This document shows, piece after piece, positions 7,581 to 13,761 of a DNA stretch of 20,210 bases. The first letter of the stretch is position 1. Each line of letters starts with the position of its first letter. Source of the DNA: Candidatus Woesearchaeota archaeon. Its GTDB lineage: Archaea; Nanobdellota; Nanobdellia; SCGC-AAA011-G17; JAPLZO01. The notes under the pieces were generated by a model, which had not been told where the DNA came from, did not search any database, and was given only the letters and a program-made list of their open reading frames with translations. The stretch lies in NCBI GenBank assembly GCA_026394995.1, contig JAPLZO010000059.1, positions 1 to 20,210 on the forward strand, written 5' to 3'. Made by a program: the position numbers and the translations under genes.

Positions 7581-7588
7581 GCTTTTCG

Positions 7589-7603
7589 TTTAGGTAACCT
7601 AAA
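7589..7603. promoter_or_regulatory. Inverted repeat, candidate operator
   Basis: TTTAGGT-A-ACCTAAA is a perfect seven-base inverted repeat with a one-base centre. It lies directly over the predicted plus-strand transcription start of the surface protein gene, where a bound repressor would block initiation. No regulator is identified. Confidence 0.4.
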
Positions 7604-7608
7604 TAAAA

Positions 7609-7613
7609 GAGGT
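7609..7613 (+). promoter_or_regulatory. Ribosome binding site of the toroid surface protein
   Basis: GAGGT with a seven-base spacer to ATG 7621, placed in the short leader predicted from the divergent TATA box. It supports ATG 7621 as the start. Confidence 0.55.
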
Positions 7614-7620
7614 TATCTAC

Positions 7621-9524
7621 ATGAATAAATGTTGGTTAATATTAGTTTTGTTGATATTCTTAATACCATTAATTCAAGCAGGAAATTTTAGTTCTGATAA
7701 AGCATATCAATGGTTAATTTCTAAGTCTACAGGAGACGGTTCATATAACAAAGATATTCCTACAGTTGCATTCGCAACACTTGCATTAAGACAATCAGGA
7801 GCTTCTTTACAAGCTGAAAAAAGTCTATCCTGGCTAAAAACCCAGAATACTAGTCAATCTTGTTTTCCAAAAACAGGTTGTAAAACAAAAGATACAGCCT
7901 TTGCATTATGGACATTATCAAATTTTAATGAAGATACAACTACTATAGAAAAATGGTTAAATAATGCTCAAACCTCTTCTGTAAGTAGTGGTAATTGGTG
8001 GTTAGAAATAGCAACAACTAATTCAGGAACATGTGTTATATCCTATCAAAAAGCAAATTCAACAAAAACATTTAATATAAATGTAGAGAGAGGATACTTC
8101 CCAAGCTGTGGAAACACAACATTTCTAGACCTAAATTCATGTTTAGAACAAGGTCTAGTAACTAAAAATCCATTTTAAAATTAGATGTTGATTGTAATGC
8201 TTTAGGAGGTAGTTTAGTAACAGCTTTAATTTTTAATACAGGAAATTCATATTATATAATAGATGAAGGTTACACAAGTAAAACAACACTAAGTATTAAT
8301 AATGGTTGTTTTGGTCAAGTTTCAAAAGGTTCTTGTAATATAGAAACAACACTATACATAAATTGGATATTATCTCAAATTAATTCAGACATAAGTAACC
8401 TACCATTTTTAGAAGATAATTATGATAACTCTAATCCAAGACACTCATCTTTATTATATCTAATAACAAAGAAAGATTCCTATATTAATGATTTAAAAGC
8501 CAAACAACTTTCTGACGGAAGTTTTGGTAGATCAGTCTATGACACATCTTTAGCAATAATTGCATTAGATGAAGCTGGGTTGTCTACAGAAGTAGGAAAT
8601 GCAACAGACTGGTTAAAATCTAAACAACTTTCAGATGGTTCTTGGAATGATAATATTTTAGACACAGCAATTACATTATATGTTGCTTTTAAAGAAACAA
8701 TATCTGAATTACCTTCATGTACAGATGGTATTTGTAATGGTGATGAAGATTGCGTTAATGATAAAAATATAACTAAAATTGACTGTGGTGGTTCATGCCC
8801 AATTTCATGTGAAGAAGTTGAATGTAACTTAGATACCGACTGTAATACAGATTATGTTTGTGAAGCTCAAATTTGTGTAAAAAGACAAGTAACAGCAGAA
8901 ACATGTAACTCAGATTCTGATTGTGATTATGGTTATCAATGTAGTAACGGCGATTGTATAAAGAAAGGTTGTACTTCTGATGATGAATGTGCAATAGGTG
9001 AACAATGTCAAAGTGGAGAATGTGTATCTAAATCAATGGAATGTGTTACAGATTCTGATTGTTCATCAGGTTATGTATGTAGTAGTGGGTCTTGTATTAT
9101 AAAAGGCTCTGAGTGTACATTAGATTCTGATTGTTCATCAGGTTATGTATGTAGTAGTGGAACTTGTACACCAAAAGAATCAGCAGGATGTACATCTGAT
9201 AGTGATTGTGAATCAGGTTTAATATGTAGTAGTGGAGTTTGTACAACTAAAAAAAGTACAAGTATCTTATGGATAATAATATTATTAATAATTTTAATAG
9301 CTTTAGGAGTAGGAGGTTATTTCTTCTATCAAAAATATTATAAAAAATCAGGTCCTACAAGTAAAAAACCAGATTTTAGACCATTTACTGCTAAACTACA
9401 ACCAAAAACAACACAAACCAAAGTACAAGTACCCTATAGAAGAGAACCAACATTAAAAAGTAAAATAGAAGAAGAACTAGATAAATCGCTTAAAGAAGCA
9501 AAGAAACTACTTGGTAAAAAATGA
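7621..9524 (+). pseudogene. Surface protein: signal peptide, alpha/alpha-toroid repeats, Cys-rich repeats, TM anchor (frameshifted)
   Basis: One gene read in two frames: 7621-8178, then from about 8166 to 9524 in the next frame. Adding one base to the T or A run at 8173-8180 restores a protein of about 634 residues. It has a signal peptide (cleavage likely after residue 20, IQA-G). The lumenal part has helical repeats of the prenyltransferase/squalene-cyclase toroid type, with QLSDGSFG and QLSDGSW QW-like motifs near 8508-8650. A CTDGICNGDEDC/DCGGSCPISC segment follows, then six cysteine repeats, one membrane span (about 9260-9335) and a basic/charged cytosolic tail. Both halves share the same repeat style, so the break is recent or a sequencing error. 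Function is unknown; a cell-surface adhesion or binding role is inference. Its stop overlaps the next gene's start. Confidence 0.8.
8823..9242 (+). repeat. Six tandem C-x5-C-x5-C-x4-C protein repeats
   Basis: Six units inside the surface protein share the spacing C-x5-C-x5-C-x4-C, with consensus C-x-x-D-S-D-C-x-S-G-Y-x-C-S-S-G-x-C. Units 4 and 5 are nearly identical in DNA as well: 38 identical bases at 9051-9088 and 9123-9160, offset by 72 bases, which indicates a recent in-frame duplication. The regular cysteines suggest small disulfide-knotted modules outside the cell. Confidence 0.85.
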
Positions 9525-10595
9525 AGTTTAATATAATACTTCTTTTATTGATTTTATTGTCCATAAATGTTTTAGCTGAAGAAATAACATTTCCTAAACA
9601 AGTATACTCACCTTATGAAACATTGCAGGCTAATCTATCTTTAAATTTTTTACCAATAAAAGATATACAACCAAATCAAATTTTTTTATTTGATTCTTCA
9701 GGCAAATCTTATTATATCGCCCCACTTTTAACAAAATTTGATGATAATAATTATTATATCTATTTTGATTTACCTTATAATGCTAAAGATGATAACTATA
9801 CTTTAAGAATAAGTAAAATTGCTTATATCTTAGAAACCTATTCTCTTTGTAGAATGAGAAATATTTATCTCTGTCCTTTTTCATGTTGCAGACTTCTTCA
9901 ATAAAAATTACACAATACCAATATTTACACCCTTTAGGGAAAGCCAAATAAATATAACTAATAATGAAACTAATTTAACCAATCAAACAAATATAACTAT
10001 AAATAAAGATACAATAAAACCTATAACTTTAATCACAAATTTATCATCAATAACAAAATATATTGACCAAACAGAAACATTACAAGGACCTTTATTAATA
10101 AGAAATAATTTAAATCAATCTGTATTATTATATTTTGAGTTAAGTGGAAATCTAAATAAAATTGTTGACATAAACTCAACTTCTTTAAGATTGGAGCCTA
10201 ACGATATTAGAGAACAATTTTTTATAGTAAATCAATACAAAGATGCAGTATCTTATGAGTATTCTGGAAATCTAACAATAACTACCCTTAATTATTCGAT
10301 AGTATTTCCAATGACTTTTTATGTAACTCAACAAATCGAAGAACCTTCAAAGAATAAAACCGTTGAGGAAACTCATGAAACTTTATTTAATGAATCAGAA
10401 CAAGAAATAAATAATCCATTTGAAAATAAGACAACAATACCAAAAATAGAAGATAAAAAACAAAGCAATAACACATTATTAATAATGTTGATTGTAACAT
10501 TTTTAATAATTTTGATTATAATATTAGCAATAACAAGAAAAAAACATCGTGAAAGAACATTTAATGACTATCTAAAAAATATAGAAAAAAAATAG
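9521..10595 (+). pseudogene. Secreted, membrane-anchored N-glycosylatable surface protein (frameshifted)
   Basis: Read in one frame from 9521 to 9904 and in the next frame from about 9858 to 10595. Residues 1-19 form a signal peptide (cleavage after VLA). The N-terminal part, with VYSPYETLQANLSLNF, looks like an extracellular beta domain. The downstream frame has a dense cluster of N-x-S/T sequons (NITNNETNLTNQTNIT, about 9949-9998), a further beta-rich part, a single membrane span (about 10470-10540) and a short basic tail (TRKKHRERTF). The frame change lies between 9855 and 9904. It requires removal of one base or addition of two; composition favours a site near 9855. ATGA overlap with the preceding gene indicates an operon. 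It abuts the convergent gene without a gap. Confidence 0.7.
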
Positions 10596-11039
10596 TTATT
10601 TCTTTTTCTTATCTTTTTTGGTGTCCAAACCCATTTTTTCAAACTCTCCTGCCATTAATATATTTTCAGCTCTTAGATTTTTGACGATCATATCATACTG
10701 ATGCAATTTTGCTATTAGGTCATTTAGCATAGTGTTTAAATCATGAACATGAATTTCAAATATTGAAGGTTCTAATATTTCTATAGAAGAAGGCATAAAA
10801 TCAAAAATGAATCCAGTTAATCTATCAAAATCTTTAAATTCAATTTCATCCTCTATAAAACCACTAAAAAATGGTTTATCTTTCATCTGCTTTGCTTCAA
10901 AAATCTTATTTTTTAGAACTTTTATATCATATTCTTGTTTAACTTGCTCTTCAACATTCTTCAAAGTGTTATCAACATGTTCTTTTGGAGCACCAATTAT
11001 CTCAATGATTACTCTTGAAATGATTTTTTGCCCTTTCAT
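10596..11039 (-). CDS. Conserved-looking hypothetical protein, 147 aa
   Basis: I do not recognise this protein. It is soluble and acidic in the middle, with a strongly basic end (KKDKKKK). An N-terminal strand-helix unit (ISRVIIEIIGAP, then a helix at about 18-36) and a later strand EPSIFEIHVHDLNTMLNDLIAKLHQYDMIVKNL followed by a long helix are compatible with an alpha/beta, possibly ferredoxin-like, fold. There is no signal peptide or membrane segment. The gene overlaps by 38 bases the 3' end of the frameshifted membrane-protein gene read on the same strand, so the two may be one transcription unit. Codon and residue patterns look like a real gene. Confidence 0.6.
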   Translation of the reverse strand: MKGQKIISRVIIEIIGAPKEHVDNTLKNVEEQVKQEYDIKVLKNKIFEAKQMKDKPFFSGFIEDEIEFKDFDRLTGFIFDFMPSSIEILEPSIFEIHVHDLNTMLNDLIAKLHQYDMIVKNLRAENILMAGEFEKMGLDTKKDKKKK

Positions 11040-11327
11040 TTTTAATCAATAAATAAATGCTTAGCAATATTAAAACAAAAATCAAAAAATAAACTGCTAA
11101 ACCTTTAAGTTTTTTATCTTTTGATTCATAATTTACATTTACAGATCTATTTAAATATATATCGGAATTATTATCTTCATAACTTTTAACATAAATCTTT
11201 TGCTATGCTCTTTGGTATTATTATCTTCTAAATCTTCTATTGTTTTATTAGGAAATGTTAAAAAATGTACAACCTTACTAATAAATGAAGATGCTTCAAT
11301 GTTTTTACTTGTTTTAGCCTTAGCCAT
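11002..11327 (-). pseudogene. Small single-span membrane protein, frameshifted
   Basis: From ATG 11327 the reading frame gives 58 residues and stops at 11151. The next frame is open from about 11202 down to a stop at 11002. It encodes a charged stretch, a clear membrane span (LAVYFLIFVLILLSIYLLI) and a short basic tail. Adding one base to the four-base T run at 11198-11201 (A run on the coding strand) joins them as HSK-KIYVKSYEDNN. The result is about 108 residues with a C-terminal anchor. No ATG exists in the second frame, so it cannot easily be a separate gene. A TATA box lies about 28 bases upstream. The family is unrecognised. Confidence 0.5.
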
Positions 11328-11351
11328 AGTATAATAAATAGAATAATAAAG

Positions 11352-11364
11352 TTTATATATTTTT
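11352..11364 (-). promoter_or_regulatory. TATA box for the minus-strand membrane-protein gene
   Basis: On the minus strand this reads AAAAATATATAAA, about 28 bases before ATG 11327, with no ribosome binding site between, consistent with a leaderless message. Confidence 0.45.
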
Positions 11365-11404
11365 AGTACTTTATCATACAGAATAGTTAGTGTAATCCTA
11401 ATGA

Positions 11405-11500
11405 TCAGTTCTTGTTATACATAATCTCTGTAGTTTTTAAACTAGCATAAACACTACTAATACAAACTAAAAATACAGCAAGTAATAGGATTTTTTTCAT
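11405..11500 (-). CDS. Tiny secreted-peptide ORF, 31 aa
   Basis: Begins MKKILLLAVFLVCISSVYA, a textbook signal peptide with a cleavage site after VYA, followed by only 12 residues (SLKTTEIMYNKN). On the same strand a TATA-like stretch (11533-11550) and a GAGGTGA ribosome binding site (11514-11520) precede it, although the site lies 13-14 bases from ATG 11500. A competing ATG at 11507 is better spaced but gives a 16-residue peptide without features. It may be a real micropeptide or the remnant of a longer secreted protein; no continuation was found in another frame. Confidence 0.35.
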   Translation of the reverse strand: MKKILLLAVFLVCISSVYASLKTTEIMYNKN

Positions 11501-11579
11501 TCAACATATCATATCACCTCTAATCTGCCAATAAATTTTATATTTATAAGATTTACTATTTTTCAGTGTTCTCAGAAGT

Positions 11580-11590
11580 TTTTTAAATAG
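11580..11590 (+). promoter_or_regulatory. TATA box for pyruvoyl arginine decarboxylase
   Basis: TTTTTAAATAG centred about 27 bases before ATG 11613. No Shine-Dalgarno lies between, so the transcript is probably leaderless. Confidence 0.5.
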
Positions 11591-11612
11591 TAAATCAATA
11601 AATAAAAATACA

Positions 11613-12158
11613 ATGATACTTCCGACGAAGATATTTTTAACAAAAGGAGTAGGCGTTAACAAAGATAAACTTGCTTCATTTGAAGATGCATTAAGAAATG
11701 CTGGTATTGCAAAATGTAATCTAGTTTCGGTCTCTAGTATTTTACCACCAAATTGTAAAATAATCTCAAGAGAAAAAGGTCTTAAATTATTAAAACCAGG
11801 TCAAATATTATTCTGCGTCTTAGCTAGAAATGAAACAAACGAACCAAATAGATTAATATCCTCTGCAATTGGAGTTGCTAGCCCTAAAAATAATCATCAT
11901 CATGGTTATTTATCAGAACATCATTCTTTTGGTGAAGTAGCTAAAAAATCTGGTGATTACGTAGAAGATTTAGCAGCAACAATGCTTGCAACAACATTAG
12001 GTATAAAATTTGATCCAGATCAAGCATGGAATGAAAGAAAACAAATTTACAAAGCAAGTGGTCATATATTTAAAACAACAGGTATATGTCAATCTGGCCG
12101 TGGCAATAAAAACGGATTATGGACAACAGTAGTTGCAGCAGTAGCTTTTATAGAATAA
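11613..12158 (+). CDS. pdaD: Pyruvoyl-dependent arginine decarboxylase
   Basis: Converts arginine to agmatine, the first step of archaeal polyamine synthesis; agmatine is also the precursor of agmatidine on tRNA-Ile2. The proenzyme self-cleaves between two serines to form a pyruvoyl cofactor. Here the site is in LVSVSSILPP, predicted between S41 and S42. Other family motifs are GVGVNKDKLASFEDALRNAGI, LLKPGQILFCVLARNET, SSAIGVASP, GYLSEHHSFGE and a C-terminal SGRGNKNGLWTTVVAAVAF. The length of 181 residues is slightly above the roughly 165 of the Methanocaldococcus enzyme. No agmatinase or aminopropyltransferase gene is nearby. Confidence 0.93.
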   Translation: MILPTKIFLTKGVGVNKDKLASFEDALRNAGIAKCNLVSVSSILPPNCKIISREKGLKLLKPGQILFCVLARNETNEPNRLISSAIGVASPKNNHHHGYLSEHHSFGEVAKKSGDYVEDLAATMLATTLGIKFDPDQAWNERKQIYKASGHIFKTTGICQSGRGNKNGLWTTVVAAVAFIE

Positions 12159-12160
12159 TA

Positions 12161-12170
12161 AAATATATAA
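12161..12170 (+). promoter_or_regulatory. TATA box for rubrerythrin
   Basis: AAATATATAA about 37 bases before ATG 12203, predicting a short leader that holds the ribosome binding site AAGGTGGG (12193-12200). Confidence 0.45.
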
Positions 12171-12202
12171 GTTAATCTTTAGATATTATTTAAAGGTGGG
12201 TT

Positions 12203-12787
12203 ATGAATAACACAATTCAAAATTTAACAAAAGCATTTATTGGTGAAAGTCAAGCAAGAAACAGATACACTTTTTATTCTAAAATTGCAAAAAAAGAAGG
12301 TTATGAGCAAATTGCTGAAATCTTTCTAATTACAGCAGATAATGAAAGAGAACATGCTAGTCAATTATTTAAATTAATTAATGAATTAAAAAAGAAAAGT
12401 AAAGAAAAATTATCTGAGATAAAAGTTGAGGCATTAGCTCCAACAATTTTAGATAACACAAAAGAAAATCTAAAAGCAGCTATTGCTGGAGAGAATTATG
12501 AAAATATAATAATGTATCCTGAATTTGCTAATATTGCTGAACAAGAAGGGTTTAAAGATATAGCAAAAAGACTAAGAGCAATTGCTGTAGCAGAAGGTCA
12601 CCATGAAGAAAGATACATTAAACTTTTAAAACAAATTGAATTAGGTACGATTTTTAAAAAAGATAAAGAAGTTTATTGGATATGTAGAGAATGTGGCTAT
12701 GTCCATTTTGGCAAAGAACCACCAAAAATATGTCCTTCTTGTAGCCACGAAAAAGGATTCTATCAACTTAAATGTGAAGAATATTAG
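12203..12787 (+). CDS. rbr: Rubrerythrin
   Basis: Non-haem diiron peroxidase that reduces hydrogen peroxide in anaerobes. The 194 residues comprise a four-helix ferritin-like domain with the diiron ligands: FIGES (E15), ADNEREH (E48/E50, H51), AGENYE (E97) and AVAEGHHEERY (E131, H134). A C-terminal rubredoxin domain follows, with C161-x2-C164 and C177-x2-C180. Both domains look complete. Electrons normally come from rubredoxin or an NAD(P)H-rubredoxin oxidoreductase; a TrxR-like flavoprotein and a rubredoxin-like gene lie 1-2 kb downstream. It has its own TATA box and ribosome binding site. Confidence 0.96.
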   Translation: MNNTIQNLTKAFIGESQARNRYTFYSKIAKKEGYEQIAEIFLITADNEREHASQLFKLINELKKKSKEKLSEIKVEALAPTILDNTKENLKAAIAGENYENIIMYPEFANIAEQEGFKDIAKRLRAIAVAEGHHEERYIKLLKQIELGTIFKKDKEVYWICRECGYVHFGKEPPKICPSCSHEKGFYQLKCEEY

Positions 12788-12790
12788 AAA

Positions 12791-12800
12791 ATATATATAA
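12791..12800 (+). promoter_or_regulatory. TATA box for superoxide dismutase
   Basis: ATATATATAA just after the rubrerythrin stop. It predicts a transcription start near 12822, leaving a leader of about 45 bases ahead of the predicted start codon. Confidence 0.4.
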
Positions 12801-12820
12801 CTATACAATAATTACACAAA

Positions 12821-12834
12821 TCTTATTAATAAGA
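12821..12834. promoter_or_regulatory. Perfect 14-base palindrome at the SOD transcription start
   Basis: TCTTATTAATAAGA is a perfect palindrome. It sits about 25-30 bases after the SOD TATA box, where the transcription start is expected. It is a candidate operator for a dimeric repressor, but palindromes made of A/T also arise by chance in such DNA. Confidence 0.35.
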
Positions 12835-12838
12835 CAAA

Positions 12839-12861
12839 CCTCTTAATAGTAATAAGGGGGG
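12839..12861 (+). promoter_or_regulatory. SOD ribosome binding site with possible sequestering hairpin
   Basis: AAGGGGGG (12854-12861) lies six bases before the predicted start ATA 12868. CCTCTT (12839-12844) can pair with AAGGGG (12854-12859), including one G-U pair, across a nine-base loop. This would hide the ribosome binding site in the folded messenger. Confidence 0.4.
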
Positions 12862-12867
12862 ATAGAA

Positions 12868-13476
12868 ATAACTAATCTTTATACTCTACCAAATTTAAAC
12901 TATAGCTATAAAGATTTGCAACCTTATATTTCTGAAGAACAATTAAAAATACATCACCAAAAGCATCATCAAGCATATGTTAATAGCGCTAATACAATAT
13001 TTGAAAAATTACAAAAAGCAAGAAAAGATAATATTGACCTTGATATTAAATCTACATTAAAAGAACTATCCTTTCAAATAGGCGGACATTTATTACATTC
13101 ATTATTTTGGAATAATTTAGCATCAGCTGGAACAACTAATGAATCTAATAAACTCTTAATAGATTACATAGAAAATGAATTTGGAAGTTTTGAAAGATTT
13201 AAAAAAGAGTTTACTCAAGCCGCTCTTAGTGTAGAAGGTTCTGGATGGGCAGCACTAACATTTGATAAACAGACTAATAAACTAATAATAATGCAAATAG
13301 AAAAACATAATATCAATATTTATCCAACATTCCAAATTTTAATGATATTAGATGTCTTCGAACATGCATACTACATTGACTACAAAAACGAAAGAGCTAA
13401 ATTTATAGAGGCTTTTTGGAATATAGTTAATTGGGATGAAGTAAACAAAAGGTTTGAAGAATTACAAGAATTATAA
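12868..13476 (+). CDS. sod: Superoxide dismutase, Fe/Mn family, apparent AUA start
   Basis: Dismutates superoxide to oxygen and hydrogen peroxide, the latter feeding rubrerythrin. Numbered from ATA 12868 (202 residues), the metal ligands are H29 (KIHHQKHH), H77 (LLHSLFW), D162 and H166 (DVFEHAYY). G73 is of the Mn-type pattern, while the histidine of EKHN (H147) resembles archaeal Fe or cambialistic enzymes, so the metal is undecided. The N-terminal LYTLPNLNYSYKDLQPYISE block is conserved in the family but lies upstream of the first conventional start, TTG 12916. Between the in-frame stop at 12853 and TTG 12916 there is no ATG, GTG, CTG or TTG. ATA 12868, placed correctly after AAGGGGGG, is therefore the likely start, or a sequence error for ATG. 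Confidence 0.9.
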   Translation: MTNLYTLPNLNYSYKDLQPYISEEQLKIHHQKHHQAYVNSANTIFEKLQKARKDNIDLDIKSTLKELSFQIGGHLLHSLFWNNLASAGTTNESNKLLIDYIENEFGSFERFKKEFTQAALSVEGSGWAALTFDKQTNKLIIMQIEKHNINIYPTFQILMILDVFEHAYYIDYKNERAKFIEAFWNIVNWDEVNKRFEELQEL

Positions 13477-13492
13477 AAAGGGAGGTGTAAAA

Positions 13493-13684
13493 ATGAAAAA
13501 GAACGCTTTAGACTGGATTGCATTGATTTTAGTGATTATTGGTGGTATAAACTGGGGACTAATTGGTTTCTTTAACTCTAATCTAGTTTCAATGATATTT
13601 GGAGAAGGCACATTAACTACAGTAATATATGATCTTGTAGGATTATCAGGATTATACATGATTTATTTTATAAGCAAAAAATAA
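13493..13684 (+). CDS. DUF378 small membrane protein
   Basis: 63 residues, with two hydrophobic segments: DWIALILVIIGGINWGLIGFF (about 7-27) and TVIYDLVGLSGLYMIYFI (about 43-60). The NWGL motif after the first span and the VGLSGLY block are characteristic of the DUF378 (YuzA-like) family, whose function is unknown. GGAGGTG at 13481-13487, five bases before ATG 13493, fixes this start; an in-frame TTG further upstream (13454) would overlap the SOD gene and the ribosome binding site and is rejected. It lies 16 bases after sod and is probably co-transcribed with it. Confidence 0.85.
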   Translation: MKKNALDWIALILVIIGGINWGLIGFFNSNLVSMIFGEGTLTTVIYDLVGLSGLYMIYFISKK

Positions 13685-13687
13685 ATA

Positions 13688-13712
13688 TCCCTTTTTTATT
13701 TTTTTTCTTTTT
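13688..13712 (+). terminator. T-tract terminator after the SOD-DUF378 unit
   Basis: CCC followed by T6, A, T8, C and T5 immediately after the DUF378 stop. Runs of T like this are the main archaeal intrinsic termination signal. A new promoter follows directly. Confidence 0.6.
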
Positions 13713-13729
13713 ATTTATATATAAGAGTT

Positions 13730-13741
13730 AAAAATATATAC
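13730..13741 (+). promoter_or_regulatory. TATA box for the TrxR-like flavoprotein
   Basis: AAAAATATATAC region centred about 25 bases before ATG 13762, with no Shine-Dalgarno between, consistent with a leaderless transcript. Confidence 0.4.
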
Positions 13742-13761
13742 TATATACACTTCTGTATATT

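Noticed and set aside
8161..8180. Programmed -1 ribosomal frameshift in the toroid protein gene
   Set aside because: No X-XXY-YYZ slippery heptamer lies in the zero frame of the shift window, and no downstream stem was seen; a one-base loss is simpler.
8773..8994. 73-residue H/Y-rich ORF on the minus strand
   Set aside because: Shadow of the cysteine repeats on the other strand.
9051..9160. Direct repeats as a CRISPR array
   Set aside because: Only two exact copies, in frame within a protein-coding repeat.
10807..11052. 81-residue ORF on the plus strand
   Set aside because: Antisense to the 147-residue protein and without recognisable features.
12916..13476. SOD starting at TTG 12916
   Set aside because: It removes the conserved N-terminal block of the family and has no ribosome binding site; AAGGGGGG points to ATA 12868.
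13454..13492. Upstream start for the DUF378 gene inside sod
   Set aside because: It would read through the ribosome binding site; GGAGGTG is placed for ATG 13493.
13712..13745. AT-rich stretch as a replication origin
   Set aside because: It is short, without repeated origin boxes, and explained by a terminator and a TATA box.
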